From positions 20,448,343 through 20,512,342 of the forward strand of contig JAVDOI010000009.1 of the NCBI GenBank assembly GCA_032191485.1: a stretch of DNA of 64,000 nucleotides, given 5' to 3'. This DNA is from Leptoclinus maculatus (lineage: Eukaryota > Chordata > Actinopteri > Perciformes > Stichaeidae). Shown piece after piece: positions 21,595 through 35,462 of the stretch. A program made the translations under genes and the position numbers. Below the pieces are notes generated by a model that searched no databases, was not told the DNA's origin, and saw only the letters and a program-made list of their open reading frames with translations. The stretch's first letter is position 1. Each line of letters starts with the position of its first letter.

Positions 21595-24035
21595 GCAAGG
21601 CAAGGCAAGTTTATTTGTATAGCACATTTCAACAACAAGGTAATTCAAAGTGCTTCACATAAAACCATTAAAAGCATCAAAACATAAGGCATCAGAAAAG
21701 GAGATTTAAAAACAATTAAGGAAACATTAAAAACAGTCATTAGAACATTAAAAAGCAGTGTAAGAAATAAAATACAGTAGTAAAATGCAGAAATGCAGGA
21801 AATTGATTAATATCCTTGAATGTGGTTCAATTAAAGGCAGCAGCAAACAGAAAAGTCTTCAATCTTGATTTAAAGGAGCTGAGGGTCTCAGCAGACCTGC
21901 AGCTTTCTGGGACTTTGTTCCAGATATGTGGAGCAGAAAAACTGAACGCTGCTTCTCCATGTTTAGTTCTGACTCTGGGAACAGAGAGCAGACCGGTCCC
22001 AGATGACCTAAGGGGTCGGGATGGTTCATAAGGTAGCAGCAGATCAGAGATGTATTTTGGCCCTAAACCATTCAGTGCTTTATAAACCAACAGCAGGATT
22101 TTAAAGTCAATTCTTTGTTGGACAGGAAGCCAGTGTAAAGACCTCAGAACTGGAGTGATGTGATCCACTTTCTTGGTCTCAGTGAGGACTCGAGCTGCAG
22201 CTTTCTGATTGACTTGTTACAGAGACCTGTAAACACACCGTTACAGTAGATGTTATTCAGAGATGGGGACAACACATATCCTGTGGTTGGTGTGGAGGCA
22301 CTGACTGCTTTTCTAATTTTCTGAATTTTGTCAGTAAAACAGGAGGCAAATTGATTGCATGCCCAGGTGGATTGGAGCTCAGCAGCTACTGACACTGGAG
22401 GGTTTGTTAGCCTGTCGACGGTAGCAAATAAGGCGCGTGTATTGTTATTGTTTTTGGTTATGATGTCAGAGAAGAAGGACTGCCTTGCATTTCTAAGTTC
22501 CAAATTATAATTGCGAAGTCTCTCTTTATAGATGTCACAGTGAACCTGGAGATTTGTTTTTCGCCACCTGCGCTCAGCTTTCCGACACTCGTTTCTCTAT
22601 TCTGACCAGCGTGGCATTTCTCCAAGGAGATCTTTGCTTACCCGAGACAACCTTCACTTTAGTGGGTGCAATGGCATCAATAACATTTTAAACTTTAGAA
22701 TTGAAGCTATCTACAAGCTCATTGACTGAGATGCAAGAGAGGGCTGGTGTGGAGGAGAACTTCTAAATAAATAGTTCACTGGTGTTTTCAGAGATGTAAC
22801 ACTTTGTCACAACCTCGGTTTGGACATTTGTGTGCAAGGAGATTGCACTCTCAAAGAAAACACAGAAATGATCAGAGAGTGCAACATCAGTCACAGCGAC
22901 CTTGGAAATGTTTAGACCTTTGGTGATGATTAGGTCCAGAGTGTGCCCCCTGTTGTGGGTGGGTCCTGTCACATGCTGAGTCAGATCATAGTTATCAAGG
23001 ACACCACATAGTTCTATAGACCCTCTGTCCTGGGGATTATCAACATGGATATTAAAATCGCCAACAATAACAACACAGTCAAAATCAATACAGATTATAG
23101 ACAGCAGTTCAGTAAACTCATCAAAGAAGGTTGCACAGTATTTAGGTGGTCTGTAAATGTTTAGGAATAAAGCTTGAGTGGAATTCAGAGCCACATATTC
23201 AAAAGAAGTAAAATGACCAAAGGACATCTGCTTGCATTGAAGAGAATCATTAAATAAAATAGCAACTCCAAGGGTGAGGAAAGTGGGAGATCAGAGGCGG
23301 TCCCTGATGATGAGGTTGGAGACTCCTCCTCTTGGCTGTCCTTAGGCGGGGGCATCCTTCCCATAAGGTCTCCAAGGCGATGCTCTTGTTTAGACTCCTC
23401 TTGTCTCTTGTCCTTGGCAGTGGGAACAGACGGGTGACGCAAGAAGAAAAATAGGTTAGAGGTAAACAGTTTTACCCCTGACTTGTTCAGGCAAACTCCA
23501 TTTGCCTTAAAAAGATGTCCTCTGACTGGTGGAAGAGGGCCACTGATAAACACCTCAGCCTTGACAGAGCTGACTGTGTTTAACAGATCAATAAAGTCTC
23601 GCTTCAGAACTTCAGACTGTTGTTTCACAATATCACAGCTTCCTGTATGCACGATGATGTTTTTCACCGTGGGATGGTCAGCCACGATGTCCAGGATTTT
23701 GTCTCTCATGTTAGAGACCATATCTTTCGGAAAGCAGAGTGTTTTGGTATTCTTGCTGCACAATGTTCTGACATCTTTTACAGCATAGTCACCAACAATC
23801 AGAGTCTCAGGCCCAGTCATTAGCTTTCTCTGCGGCCTTTTACTCTCACATTTACTCTCAGTTCTTACCCTGCTTTGAGAAGATAGCTGCTTATCCAGGT
23901 CATCAGATGGAGATTTAGGATCCTGCGACAATGGAGCAAATCTGTTTTGAAGTTGTAAGCTTGGTTGTTGTCGAGATTTTTTGCTGGTTTTGTTTTTCTC
24001 AGCTGTCCATGCAAAAATGGACAAGTCCAAACTTT
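21595..24035 (-). mobile_element. L2-type LINE with internal deletion
   Basis: Reading the minus strand from 24030, the first frame (281 codons) is an ORF1-like protein with an esterase-type block (VGDYAV and HTGSCDIVKQQSEVLKRDF). This is followed by an endonuclease piece (VGDFNIHVD, HTLDLIIT, SDHFCVFF; 23227-22763), then a segment to 22144. It ends with the C-terminal RT region (ITPVLRSLHWLPVQQRIDFK; 22168-21827) and a 3' UTR with a short aggca-type tail at 21595. The central reverse transcriptase, including the catalytic box, is missing. Present only in unit 1. Confidence 0.85.
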
Positions 24036-25157
24036 AAGTGAAAAGATCTAAATTACTCTGAAACATGGACTAAGTACAGTCGCTGCTGACACGCAAGTTA
24101 CTGAGCAGTTTTTTCAACTTTGTCAGTAAGTTACTTTGTAAGATCAGTAATTCCACTTTCAGTTATGTTGACATACAGGATAAAGTCCAGACGAGAATGA
24201 TGAGATGAGAAGTCAGGATAACACATGGGGACAGTAGTCACTTTACTATACTTTGATTACGTTTGTATGTTTGTTTCTTTTCCACAAAGAATTACTGACT
24301 AATATTTCACATCTCCTATTGTTTCATATTGTACCTTCCACCCCCAAAAACCTGATAGTTACTGTAAGAGTTAACATGACATATACTCTGCTACATGCTA
24401 ACACGTTACCTCTGTGTCTCTAAGCAACAATGTTTTCTTCTTCATGGGCTCTGGAGGCCCTTTCTCACAAATGTGTCCTTGGAACATTAAAGCATGTTGT
24501 AGTTGACCCAAACATAAGAGTATGTACCTGAAAATGACAGTAGTAGTATCATGGTAGTAATTGTAGGACATGTTTGGGGTACAGAGTGCAGGTGGTTCAG
24601 TTCAGAGTCTTTCTGCTGCTTCTCTTTGTCATGGCTCCATTCAGCAAACCACATCTACTAAATATTTATACAGTGGACATCACAGTGAAACTGAAACTTC
24701 AGTTAAAGCGGGGGGGGTGACGGCCTATAATCTTGTTTTATCACCATGTGAGAATGGTGGGACAGACTTTGGAACAGGGCTCACCTTAACTACTGAAGTC
24801 TCGAGGTTTATGAGGGCAGGACTTCTACATTGCAGGCATTTTGTTGGCTTATACATGTGTGAGTTGCAGCACAGGAAGAAATAGCTCTTTGTGGTATCTG
24901 CTTTTGTGACAGTAAACGTGGCTGCAGAGCTGCTGGCGGCTTTGAATGAGGGTAGAAAAGTTCACAAGTCACATCTTAGAAAGAGGTCTTCGTGGTATCA
25001 GCTCCTGTGACGGTAGAAATGACAGTTGCTACAGAGCTAATGATTGCTAGGAATGACGGTAGACTATGTGTAGAGTAAAGTGGCTGCTGGAGCACACATT
25101 TTCTCACCGCTTCTGTTAAGCTTTGATTGTCTAAAGCATGGCATGTACTCTATGTTT
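24036..25157. other. No gene recognised; right flank of unit 1
   Basis: Positions 24115-24780 match 62425-63105. Unit 2 then has about 800 bp that are absent here, and the match resumes at ctcaccttaac. Plus-strand frames here are short and not conserved between copies. Confidence 0.45.
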
Positions 25158-27547
<2,390 letters not shown>

Positions 27548-29216
27548 CTATGTCTGGGCCTCTGGCAGGGACCGGCCAGGTTCACATGGCACCGAGGGCC
27601 CACTTACTACTAGTCCATTTGTGCTGCGACACAGTAGAGCTTTGGTTGCTGTGGAGGCCGTTGTTGACGAGGAAGCGCTGCCACCAGTTATGGTACCATT
27701 GAGGTTACGGTAGGGTCGCTGTCGTGGTAACGAAGCCCTTCGGCATCTGCTGGCTCTGGAGACTTGGTACAGTCCATGGGTTCTGTTAGACATACACCCT
27801 CCTCTTCCTCCACCTCCTCTAGTCGCTCCAGAGACACCATCTCCAGCTCCACAGGAAGCCCTGAAGTCTCTCCCATCTCATCCTCCTCCGTTAACAACTC
27901 TCTCTTCTCAGTTATCTCCATTTGTTCGACCTGCAACCTTTCACCTGTCTTCTCTGACAACCCTGTCTCCTTCCTCATATGGTCCTCCACATCCTCCACT
28001 GTTCCTCTTCTAAGCGCCGCTCTGACGTCCTCCTCTTTTTCCTCCTCCTTCCCCTCAGTGTCTCGTGCCAAGGCTACAGTCCGGCTGAGCTCTGGAGTAT
28101 AGGGGAGCGACTGACATCTCCTCGGCAGAGCTCGCGTCCCCGGCATCCCTCTGAGAAGCTGGGGGGAGGAACACGGGTCGCGAAGTGCCGGGAGGGTAAA
28201 GGTCAGGGAGATGACGGACTTGCTAGGTATGTCTAAAAGTTTACAACGCCCCCCATTCAGGTCCTGTCTAAGAGAGAAGGGGTTGACCCGCGGGGGAGTC
28301 CCGAGGAGAGGAGGGGTCAGGGTTGCCGGGGGTAACATGTCCGACTGGCTCCTCGCCAAGCCTTGCCGTTGCTGGCTTCGGTCACCGGGGTGACAAGGAG
28401 AGCTGCGGCGCCGATACGGGCTGACTTCTACCGATACTGGCTCTGAGCAAGGGAGGGAGGGAGGAAGACATGTCAGTGAACAAGTCACAGAATGTCACAG
28501 AGAAATGTAGAAAATACAGAAATACAGATGACACGGGGAAGAATTGTGTGATGTATGATATGGTACTAATTTGTAGAACATTTCCCTTTGAATGTAAACT
28601 ACTAACCAAACTATCCAGAGCGCTTTCATCCTCTTGTTCATCATATGCTCTTAGCAGTTTTAATCATGGACATCATGGAAATATCAGGATCTCATTTCCC
28701 AGGATTCAACCCTAGTCTGTATGCGAGTCGGCCTTCAAGTAAACTAACTCTCCAAGGGAGAACCGGAGGGGAAACCTATCTCTGACACAAGCTGTAGCCA
28801 AGGCCAACTGGGCAACTACTTCAATTCAAGTTTCATTCTCTTTAATAAGTTACTATGATTTCTTTCCTTTTATTGAGCGAAGAGGGTTTTGGTCTCAGAT
28901 ACGATTTTATTCCTTATGTCTAATCTCATATTACTTAGTGTTCATTTTGCTCACAAAACTAGTCTTTACTAGCAGCTGTTGTCCAGTTAAAGTCTGCATT
29001 ATTGTGGAGGAAGTTATTGGAGCGATTAGCGAGCAGCGTGTCCAGCGCCGTTATCAGACCTACAGAGCGGCCGTCTGCAGTCATGTTAGCGGCTTTGAGC
29101 AACCAATCTACTTCCTGTTTACACCGGCACCCACCCGCATGCCCAGTGTACGTGAATAGTCACGTGATATTCGATTTCAGGCGTTTAATTCTGGACGGAG
29201 ATCATTTACGCCGAAA

Positions 29217-30240
29217 AAAAAGCTCCCCTTTTGTGGAACAAGCTTCCCGTTTCAGTCCGAGGGGCAGACACACTCACCACATTTAAGAGTAAGCTTAAGA
29301 CTTTCCTTTTTGATAGTGCTTATAGTTAGGGCTGGCTCAGGTTTGCCTTGGACCGGCCCTTAGACAAACTGGTATAGGCGTAGACTACAGGGGGACTTCC
29401 TATGATACACTGAGCTCCTCTCTCCTCTTCTTCATCTCTGTCTGTATGAATTGATGTCCCATTAATGCTCACTACTAACTCTACTTCTTCCCCGGAGTCT
29501 TTGTGCTTTCTCGCCTCACAGGTTCCCATGGATCGTGGTTTCATCTGGACTCTGGTCCTTCCACCCGCCATGGCCCTGCAGATACCTACTACCAATTTTT
29601 TATTATTTTATTATTAACATTACCATATTACCGTTACCACTAAATGCACATTACTGACTTTGTTTCTTCCCCGGAGTCCCTGTGCTTTCTCTCCTCACAG
29701 GTTTCCATGTATCGTGGTTTCATCTGGACCCTGGTCCTTCCTCCCGCCTTAACCCTGCTGACTCCCACTAATAAATAACACTCTTATTATTACTTACATT
29801 ACTATTTCATATTACCGGTCCCATTAATGCACATTATTGACCAGCTTCTTCACCAGAGTCTCTGTGCTTTATCGCCTCGCAGGTACCTCTGGATCCGGGT
29901 TGTACCTGGACCTGGTCTTTTCACCTGCCGTAGTTCTGTCATACATTTAAATGTGTTGAAATTACATTGCATGTGTTGTAATTCTGTTATGCTGTTCAAC
30001 ACTTGACATCTATTGCACTTCTGTCCATCCTGGGAGAGGGATCCCTCCTCTGTTGCTCTCCCTAAGGTCTCTTCCTCTTTTCTCCCTGTTAAAGGGGTTT
30101 TTTGGGGGAGTTTTTCCTGTTCCGATGTGAGGGTTCCGGGACAAGAGGATGTCATGCGTACATATTGTAAAGCCCTCTGAGGCAAATTTGTAATTTGTGA
30201 TTTTGGGCTATACAAAATAAATTTGAATTGAATTGAATTG
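29217..30240 (+). mobile_element. L2-type LINE 3' end with triplicated 3' UTR block
   Basis: The plus strand encodes LLWNKLPVSVRGADTLTTFK and then SKLKTFLFDSAYS, the usual end of L2-clade reverse transcriptases. The 3' UTR that follows ends at ctatacaaaataaatttgaa with an (attga)n tail. Within the UTR a roughly 180-bp block (ccccggagtc, then catctggac, then ctggtcctt) occurs three times, at about 29487, 29665 and 29848, increasingly diverged. It lies in the gap between the two TESK2-like exons. Confidence 0.75.
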
Positions 30241-30321
30241 AATTTAGAAAACGATGCTGAAACGCCGTGTGGACAGAGATCGTTTAAAACGAAAACGTAT
30301 TAGTGTGGATGTAGACTCAGG

Positions 30322-30388
30322 GAGCCGCAACAGAGGGACTGAAGAGCCGCATGCGGCTCCGGAGCCGCAGGTTGCCGACCCCTGTTCT
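30322..30388. mobile_element. hAT terminal fragment
   Basis: The sequence ends gcaggttgccgacccctg; its reverse complement begins caggggtcggcaacc, a common hAT terminus. Just inside it is a palindromic agccgcatgcggct. Only this end is seen. Confidence 0.55.
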
Positions 30389-30459
30389 AGTCAAAGGTGC
30401 GCTCACCTTAACGCATGCAGTGAAACGCCGTCGGAGAGGGAAATGGGCCGGCGCGCTCG

Positions 30460-30845
30460 TGCGTCTCCGCTCACGTGAATTTCGCACACCGCTGCCGGGC
30501 ATATTTCTCTCCAACGTCCGCTCACTGTGCAATAAACTGGACGAACTTCAGCTACTGGTGGGGAGAGACAGAGACTTTTCTTCATCCTCCGTTTTGTGCT
30601 TCACTGAGACCTGGCTCTGTGGATCGATACCGGATTCCGCGTTCCAGCTGGCTGGCTTCCAGCTGTTCAGAGCGGACCGCGACACGGAGCTCTCCGGCAA
30701 ATCGAAGGGTGGAGGAATCTGTTTCTGAATCTGTAAATGTGTTTTTGTCTGTTGTGCAATGTGGACTGTGTCGTCTGTATGAGTTTTGGGTGGCAAATGA
30801 GTTTACCCACTGGGGATTAATAAAGTTTTCTAATCTAATCTAAAA
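30460..30845 (+). mobile_element. LINE endonuclease piece fused to a LINE 3' tail
   Basis: Codons near 30500-30725 encode FLSNVRSLCNKLDELQLLV, CFTETWLCGSIPDSAFQL and KSKGGGICF, the N-terminal part of a LINE AP-endonuclease. Directly after it comes a 3' terminal sequence (ggggattaataaagttttct) with a (taatc)n tail. Everything between endonuclease and tail is absent. Confidence 0.75.
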
Positions 30846-31109
30846 TAATTATAAATCAGTCATCTGGCAGCTGTGGTTGCACATACAGCTAGGCTCACAG
30901 ACTAGCTAAGAATGACATCAGAATGACATCAGACTGTATTTCTGACTACAATTCTTTCATGAAGAGTTTGTTATTAGACTGCAGCAGAAGAAAAGACACC
31001 AAGATTCTGGATTTCCCTTCACTGACCTGTAATCAGGGATCTTCTCTGCCAGGCCGAAGTCTCCCACCACAGCAGTGAACATGCTGTTATCACATCGAAC
31101 CAGACAGTT

Positions 31110-32005
31110 CTGCACAGGGAAAGTGAAATTAGCCTATTAATCAATGAAAAGAACACATTTTAGTTTTATCTGTCCAGGTTGTGTTGAAATGTCTCATGTG
31201 TAACATGTTCAGGCTACAGTTGGAAGCTGTAAACTTCCAGTTACACGTGCAGCATCATCTAACACATGCTCCTCCTTTACTTCTCTACATCCTGCCCGAC
31301 ATGACGTGGAGGAAATATCTAGGTGGAGCTAAAGCAGGTGTTTAGGGTTCGATCAGACGATCCCATTTGTTTCTCAAATCAGATCTTTAAGACAGACTGT
31401 CCATACTGTTTGTAGTGACCGTTGCTTCCCAATTAAAAAGTCACTATGGTTGCTGAAATGTTTGTTCTGACGCGTGCCACAAATAACGAAGTCCAGTTTC
31501 CAATATAAGCAATTTATTTTCTATATAAACAGAGTTCAACCACTTTCTCTGCTGTAATCCATTTTTTCTTTACATAAACCAAAAATCATAACAATTATAT
31601 TCATTCAGTGTGCACGTTGAAAAACTGTTTGTTTCTGCCTATTAGCAACCACCTGTGTCCAATGACCCCACTGATTATATTACCTGTGGCCTGATTCACA
31701 CCGCCACTACGCCCCCATGTGGTGGGAGGTTGTACCAAAACAAAAACTACAAAATGGCTCTTACACACCGGCCCCTAATTGGTTCTGGCAGCAGACAAAA
31801 CAATTATTTACAAGTTTACATAAGGAGCCATTACATTAGAAACAAAAATGTACTGTTTTAAACAGTCAGTTTCATAAAAATGTCCTACAATCGATAAAGT
31901 ATGTTTCCATGTCTTAAAAACATGGTTGTGGGTTTTCACCATTATTCTTACACGTCAGTTGCTTCACAAAGCAGACAAATCTTTGTCACTCCTAATGTGG
32001 CTTTA
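31110..32005. other. No gene recognised
   Basis: This stretch would contain the upstream TESK2-like exons if the gene were complete. I looked for the HRDLTSK block and did not find it. A palindromic ccgccactacgcccccatgt stretch near 31705 may be repeat-derived. Confidence 0.4.
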
Positions 32006-32009
32006 CATT

Positions 32010-32500
32010 TTTACATCTCCAAATTGACATCCATTATTTGACGACCACTGGCGTTCGCAGTAATCAGCTGCTTCCTTTTCTTACTTAAAGTCGGCAAATT
32101 CATTTTCAATGTGAGAATCCAACCTACTGCAACTTTCGGTCTTTTCCAATTGGAAAAGTGAGTAATCAGTTCATGCGTGGGACTTGTATTATCTTCAGTG
32201 ACAATTGCATTTACTGTGAAGTTCCTTTTAACTTCTGGGTCCTCAGTAATGTCCAAATCCAAGATGTGCGCTGGCCACTCATTTTCTGATTTCCACAGAA
32301 ACTTTGGACTTTAAATCCATCTCTTTTGAACCAAATGTTCAATTCATCTGCTGGATTTTGTGCTGTAGGAATGTATCTCCACTGTGAAGTGTGTGATGCC
32401 TCTCTAATGGTTGATATTCTGTTTGCAACGAATGTTTGGAACCTTTTGTCCTCATATTTTATGTATTTTAGTACTGATGTACTGTCGGTCCAGAATTGTG
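32010..32500 (-). mobile_element. BEL/Pao retrotransposon pol fragment
   Basis: The minus strand encodes FWTDSTSVLKYIKYEDKRF and SQWRYIPTAQNPADELN, then in a neighbouring frame HFSNWKRPKVAVGWIL and LSKKRKQL. These blocks are typical of the RNase H to pre-integrase part of BEL/Pao polyproteins. At least one frameshift separates them. No LTRs are seen. Confidence 0.75.
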
Positions 32501-32509
32501 TTGTATGTA

Positions 32510-33078
32510 TATATGTTTTACCAAACTTGTGCTGCAGGTGAAGGGTCGTTTGGCCAGTGGCCTGATACCTGCCTTTCTCCTGTTCACATCGCCACCTTTC
32601 TCTTTGTCTTTTACATTTATAATGATCTGAATGAACCCTCTCCCATCCAACAGTGAGAGGTGCACTTGAGAAAGCTCCCTCTACATACTACATGCTTTTA
32701 TTAAAGGAACAGTAGCTCTGTTTTCACTCCTCAACTGGAGAATATCATCGCTTTGAGTGAAATGCTACCGCTAGAATGGTAACGATCAAACATGAGGGTT
32801 GGGTCATTATGGAGCTCTCTTATCTAGAATGTAAAAGAGAATAAACAGAATAAAGATGATATTGTTAGTGTTCTTGGAGTAGCTGGCTTAGTTTGCAGTT
32901 TGTGGATACGTCTACAAAGAAAAAGAAAAGCCATGAAACAGAGCATCTACTCGTCTACTGACTTCAGCATTAAACCCTGGATCTTACTAGAAGAAGTCAT
33001 TTAAATCATATGAGGTACTGAATACCTGCATACGGAGTTTAATAAAATATGTTCCGCTCACCCTGTTTTTGATGTCAG

Positions 33079-33080
<2 letters not shown>
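32510..33080. other. No gene recognised
   Basis: AT-rich sequence with no open frame or splice pattern that I can support. Confidence 0.4.

Positions 33081-33161
<81 letters not shown>
33081..33161. repeat. (GT)n microsatellite
   Basis: An uninterrupted run of about 40 GT units. Confidence 0.97.
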
Positions 33162-33164
<3 letters not shown>

Positions 33165-33258
33165 GCTCTTTGGCTGTTTCAGATAAGAGCAGAGTAATGT
33201 GAACAGGAATCCACTTTGTATAAACCCTCACCCTGAGCAAATACTCCAACAACTACTG

Positions 33259-33336
33259 GAGGTAACTCTACTGTAGGTGGTTGTGACTGCTATGTGTGAG
33301 GTAACTCTACTGTAGGTTGTTGTGACTGCTATGTCT
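33259..33336. repeat. Direct repeat, about 39 bp, two copies
   Basis: gaggtaactctactgtaggt followed by ggttgtgactgctatgtgt occurs twice in tandem with three differences. Confidence 0.85.
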
Positions 33337-33339
33337 GGG

Positions 33340-35462
33340 TGCTGTGGTGGAAAAACTATTCTATAGTACCGAGTGAGTCCTGTGATACTGAAATAAGGAA
33401 ACCTGAGAAGTACAAAAACCTTTAAAGTATTTATTCTTTGCGCAAAGAAGACCCAATCATCACACAGAGTGCCTTCGTCGTCTGTGGGATGGAGAGAGTA
33501 CACTTTTAAAGGGTCAGAGGATCAAAGAGAGAAGGGGGGGGTGTTTCTCCAAGACGTCTGGCTTGTTTCTAATCTTTTCTAATCCTTTCCTGTACCGCCT
33601 GTGGTTTACCACCTCTATGCTAAACACTCATTTGATTACTATCTGCACCCCCTACATATCTATTCTAAACAACATCACCTACGACAGTCTAGACTTACGA
33701 CTAATTCATAACACTCGTTTATTAACTGAGGTCATACACGTTATATATAAAACATAAAAATGTTCAGTTGACATCCGTAATTTTGATGTGATATTTGATA
33801 TAATTTCTGCTATCATGGGTAACATCAGGCCAAGGATTGCTGAGGCACTAAAAACAATGGCAGCCGCCCACTGTGGCTGAATGTTACCATGACACTGACA
33901 GAGAAACCGTTTCTAATGTGGATCTCTTCTATCATGGCCGATCTGCATAATATTGTCAATATCGTCGCATCTTGTTGGTCAGACAAACAATTTGAAGATG
34001 ACCTCAGACAAGGCTTAGTTTCCAACCATGCAAACCGGGCCCCCAGGGGCTGCACAAGTCAGAGCTTCACACTGAGTGTCAACAGCTTGTATTAAGGAGA
34101 GCTTTTATCCAATCAGATTCAGCCCCTATGTCTCTATGTAAGGAGAGAGGCTCGAGGTCCTCTAGGTAGACTTTGCAGATTAAAGTATATCGGGTCGATA
34201 TTGTTGATTGTCATAGTCTTCAACCAATCAGATCTTTAGTTTGACATGTTGGGCGTATTCTTTGACGTGCCAGTGGTACCCAGGTAGCCTGCTGAACATG
34301 AATGAATGGCTGAGAGGTTTGTATTTAACAGTATATTGTTTGCATCTTGCAATAAATCGTGTTCTTGCAATAATCGCAAGAATAATCGGGTATAATCGGG
34401 TTCTTGCAATAAATATTGATATGTTCTTAATCACTTTGTCTTGTGTCTATTTGCCTTTTCTGTTAAAAAACTATGGGTTTTGAGGCACTGATGACCTTTC
34501 ATGGTCATGTAAAATATATAATACTTCATTTACAAATGGGGAATCCATCATTTATAAAGTATGAAAACACAATAATGAAACACATAGACGAGCTTATTAA
34601 TCAAGAATAAAACATTTATAACTGTTATGAACTGCATACTAATGAATTATTAATGTAGGAACAATGCTTTATAAATGATGAATTAAGTGTTTACTCATAC
34701 TTAACTAATGCTTCATAGTGTGTAGTTATTATAAAGTGTTACCGTGGGTGGCAGTAGGTAGCGCAATAATGACGGTGGTAATTTAAGATAGAAATAAGTG
34801 ATGCGCGGGAGAGGTTGCGGTGACAATACGTTTGTCAAGATCCGGCAGAGTGCTTCGGATAAGCAATCAGAAATTTTCGGGCTGCTCTTGGACGGACGCA
34901 TTTCAGAGTAATACGCATCCTTCCGAAGGAAGACAAAAAGGTACCGGTAGTCGGGTTCAGTGGTAAGGACTTTGAAGGTGCTGGTGATGTCTGCCTTAGG
35001 CGACCGGCTTCTTGGCCTGCGAGGCGGATGGGGGACGTGGCGTGATAGATTCTTATGTACTTCATTGAGTAGTCCAGGCTGGGAATTAGGTGGAGCCTGG
35101 TGACGTCTGAGCAGGTAGGGAGTGGCTGTTTGAGTGCAGCGGCCACTCCAAGCCATACTGACTCTGGCTGTGAAAGAAGATTTCCTGATACCAGTTTGAT
35201 GCTGGATTTTTAGTTTCTGGCTGTGGCCTCGGGTTGTGGTAGATAGTGTTGGACGTAACATGGAATTGCCACAAGTGGAGCAGGGTATGTTGCGTTTGAC
35301 GCTGTCACACCCACATGCCTGGGTTAATAGTGAAGTTTGGGGAAAAACATTGCAAGGTGAGAGGTCTCTGGCACAGAGGGAGATTGAAGTGGGTGGTATA
35401 CAACCTGGCCCTCTGGAGGGACTGATGGCTGGGTTTCTTCGGCCGTGTGATGAGTGGTGATG
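33340..35462. other. No gene recognised; 3' side of the gypsy element
   Basis: I expected a 3' LTR matching 41114-41474 here and did not find it. A 182-codon minus-strand frame at 34713-35261 has unusual Ser/Pro/Arg composition and resembles no family I can name; it could be non-coding or decayed retroelement sequence. Confidence 0.4.

Larger units (their letters stand above)
27688..31109 (-). pseudogene. tesk2: TESK2-like kinase gene, two exons recognised, others missing
   Basis: An 83-bp exon (31109-31027, acceptor ctgtgcag, donor GTCAGT) encodes NCLVRCDN and then TAVVGDFGLAEKIPDY. This is the catalytic-loop end and the DFG motif of testis-specific kinases. A large exon from about 28442 to 27688 encodes the family C-terminal region: RSQSDM, RVNPFSLRQDL, LLDIPSKSVISL, RRCQSLPYTPEL and EPMDC. 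Those blocks fit TESK2 better than TESK1. TESK kinases phosphorylate cofilin and control actin dynamics. I found neither the N-lobe exons nor the exons between DFG and the tail (with GSPxWMAPEVL); the intervening 2.6 kb is full of LINE sequence. Near the stop, an alternative frame (RPYRNLNGTITGG) resembles the TESK C-terminus, so a frameshift or further splicing is possible. It may be a decaying copy. Confidence 0.72.

Noticed and set aside
34713..35261. 182-codon minus-strand frame with Ser/Pro/Arg composition
   Set aside because: It has no recognisable family, lies in a retroelement-rich region, and several overlapping frames are equally open there.
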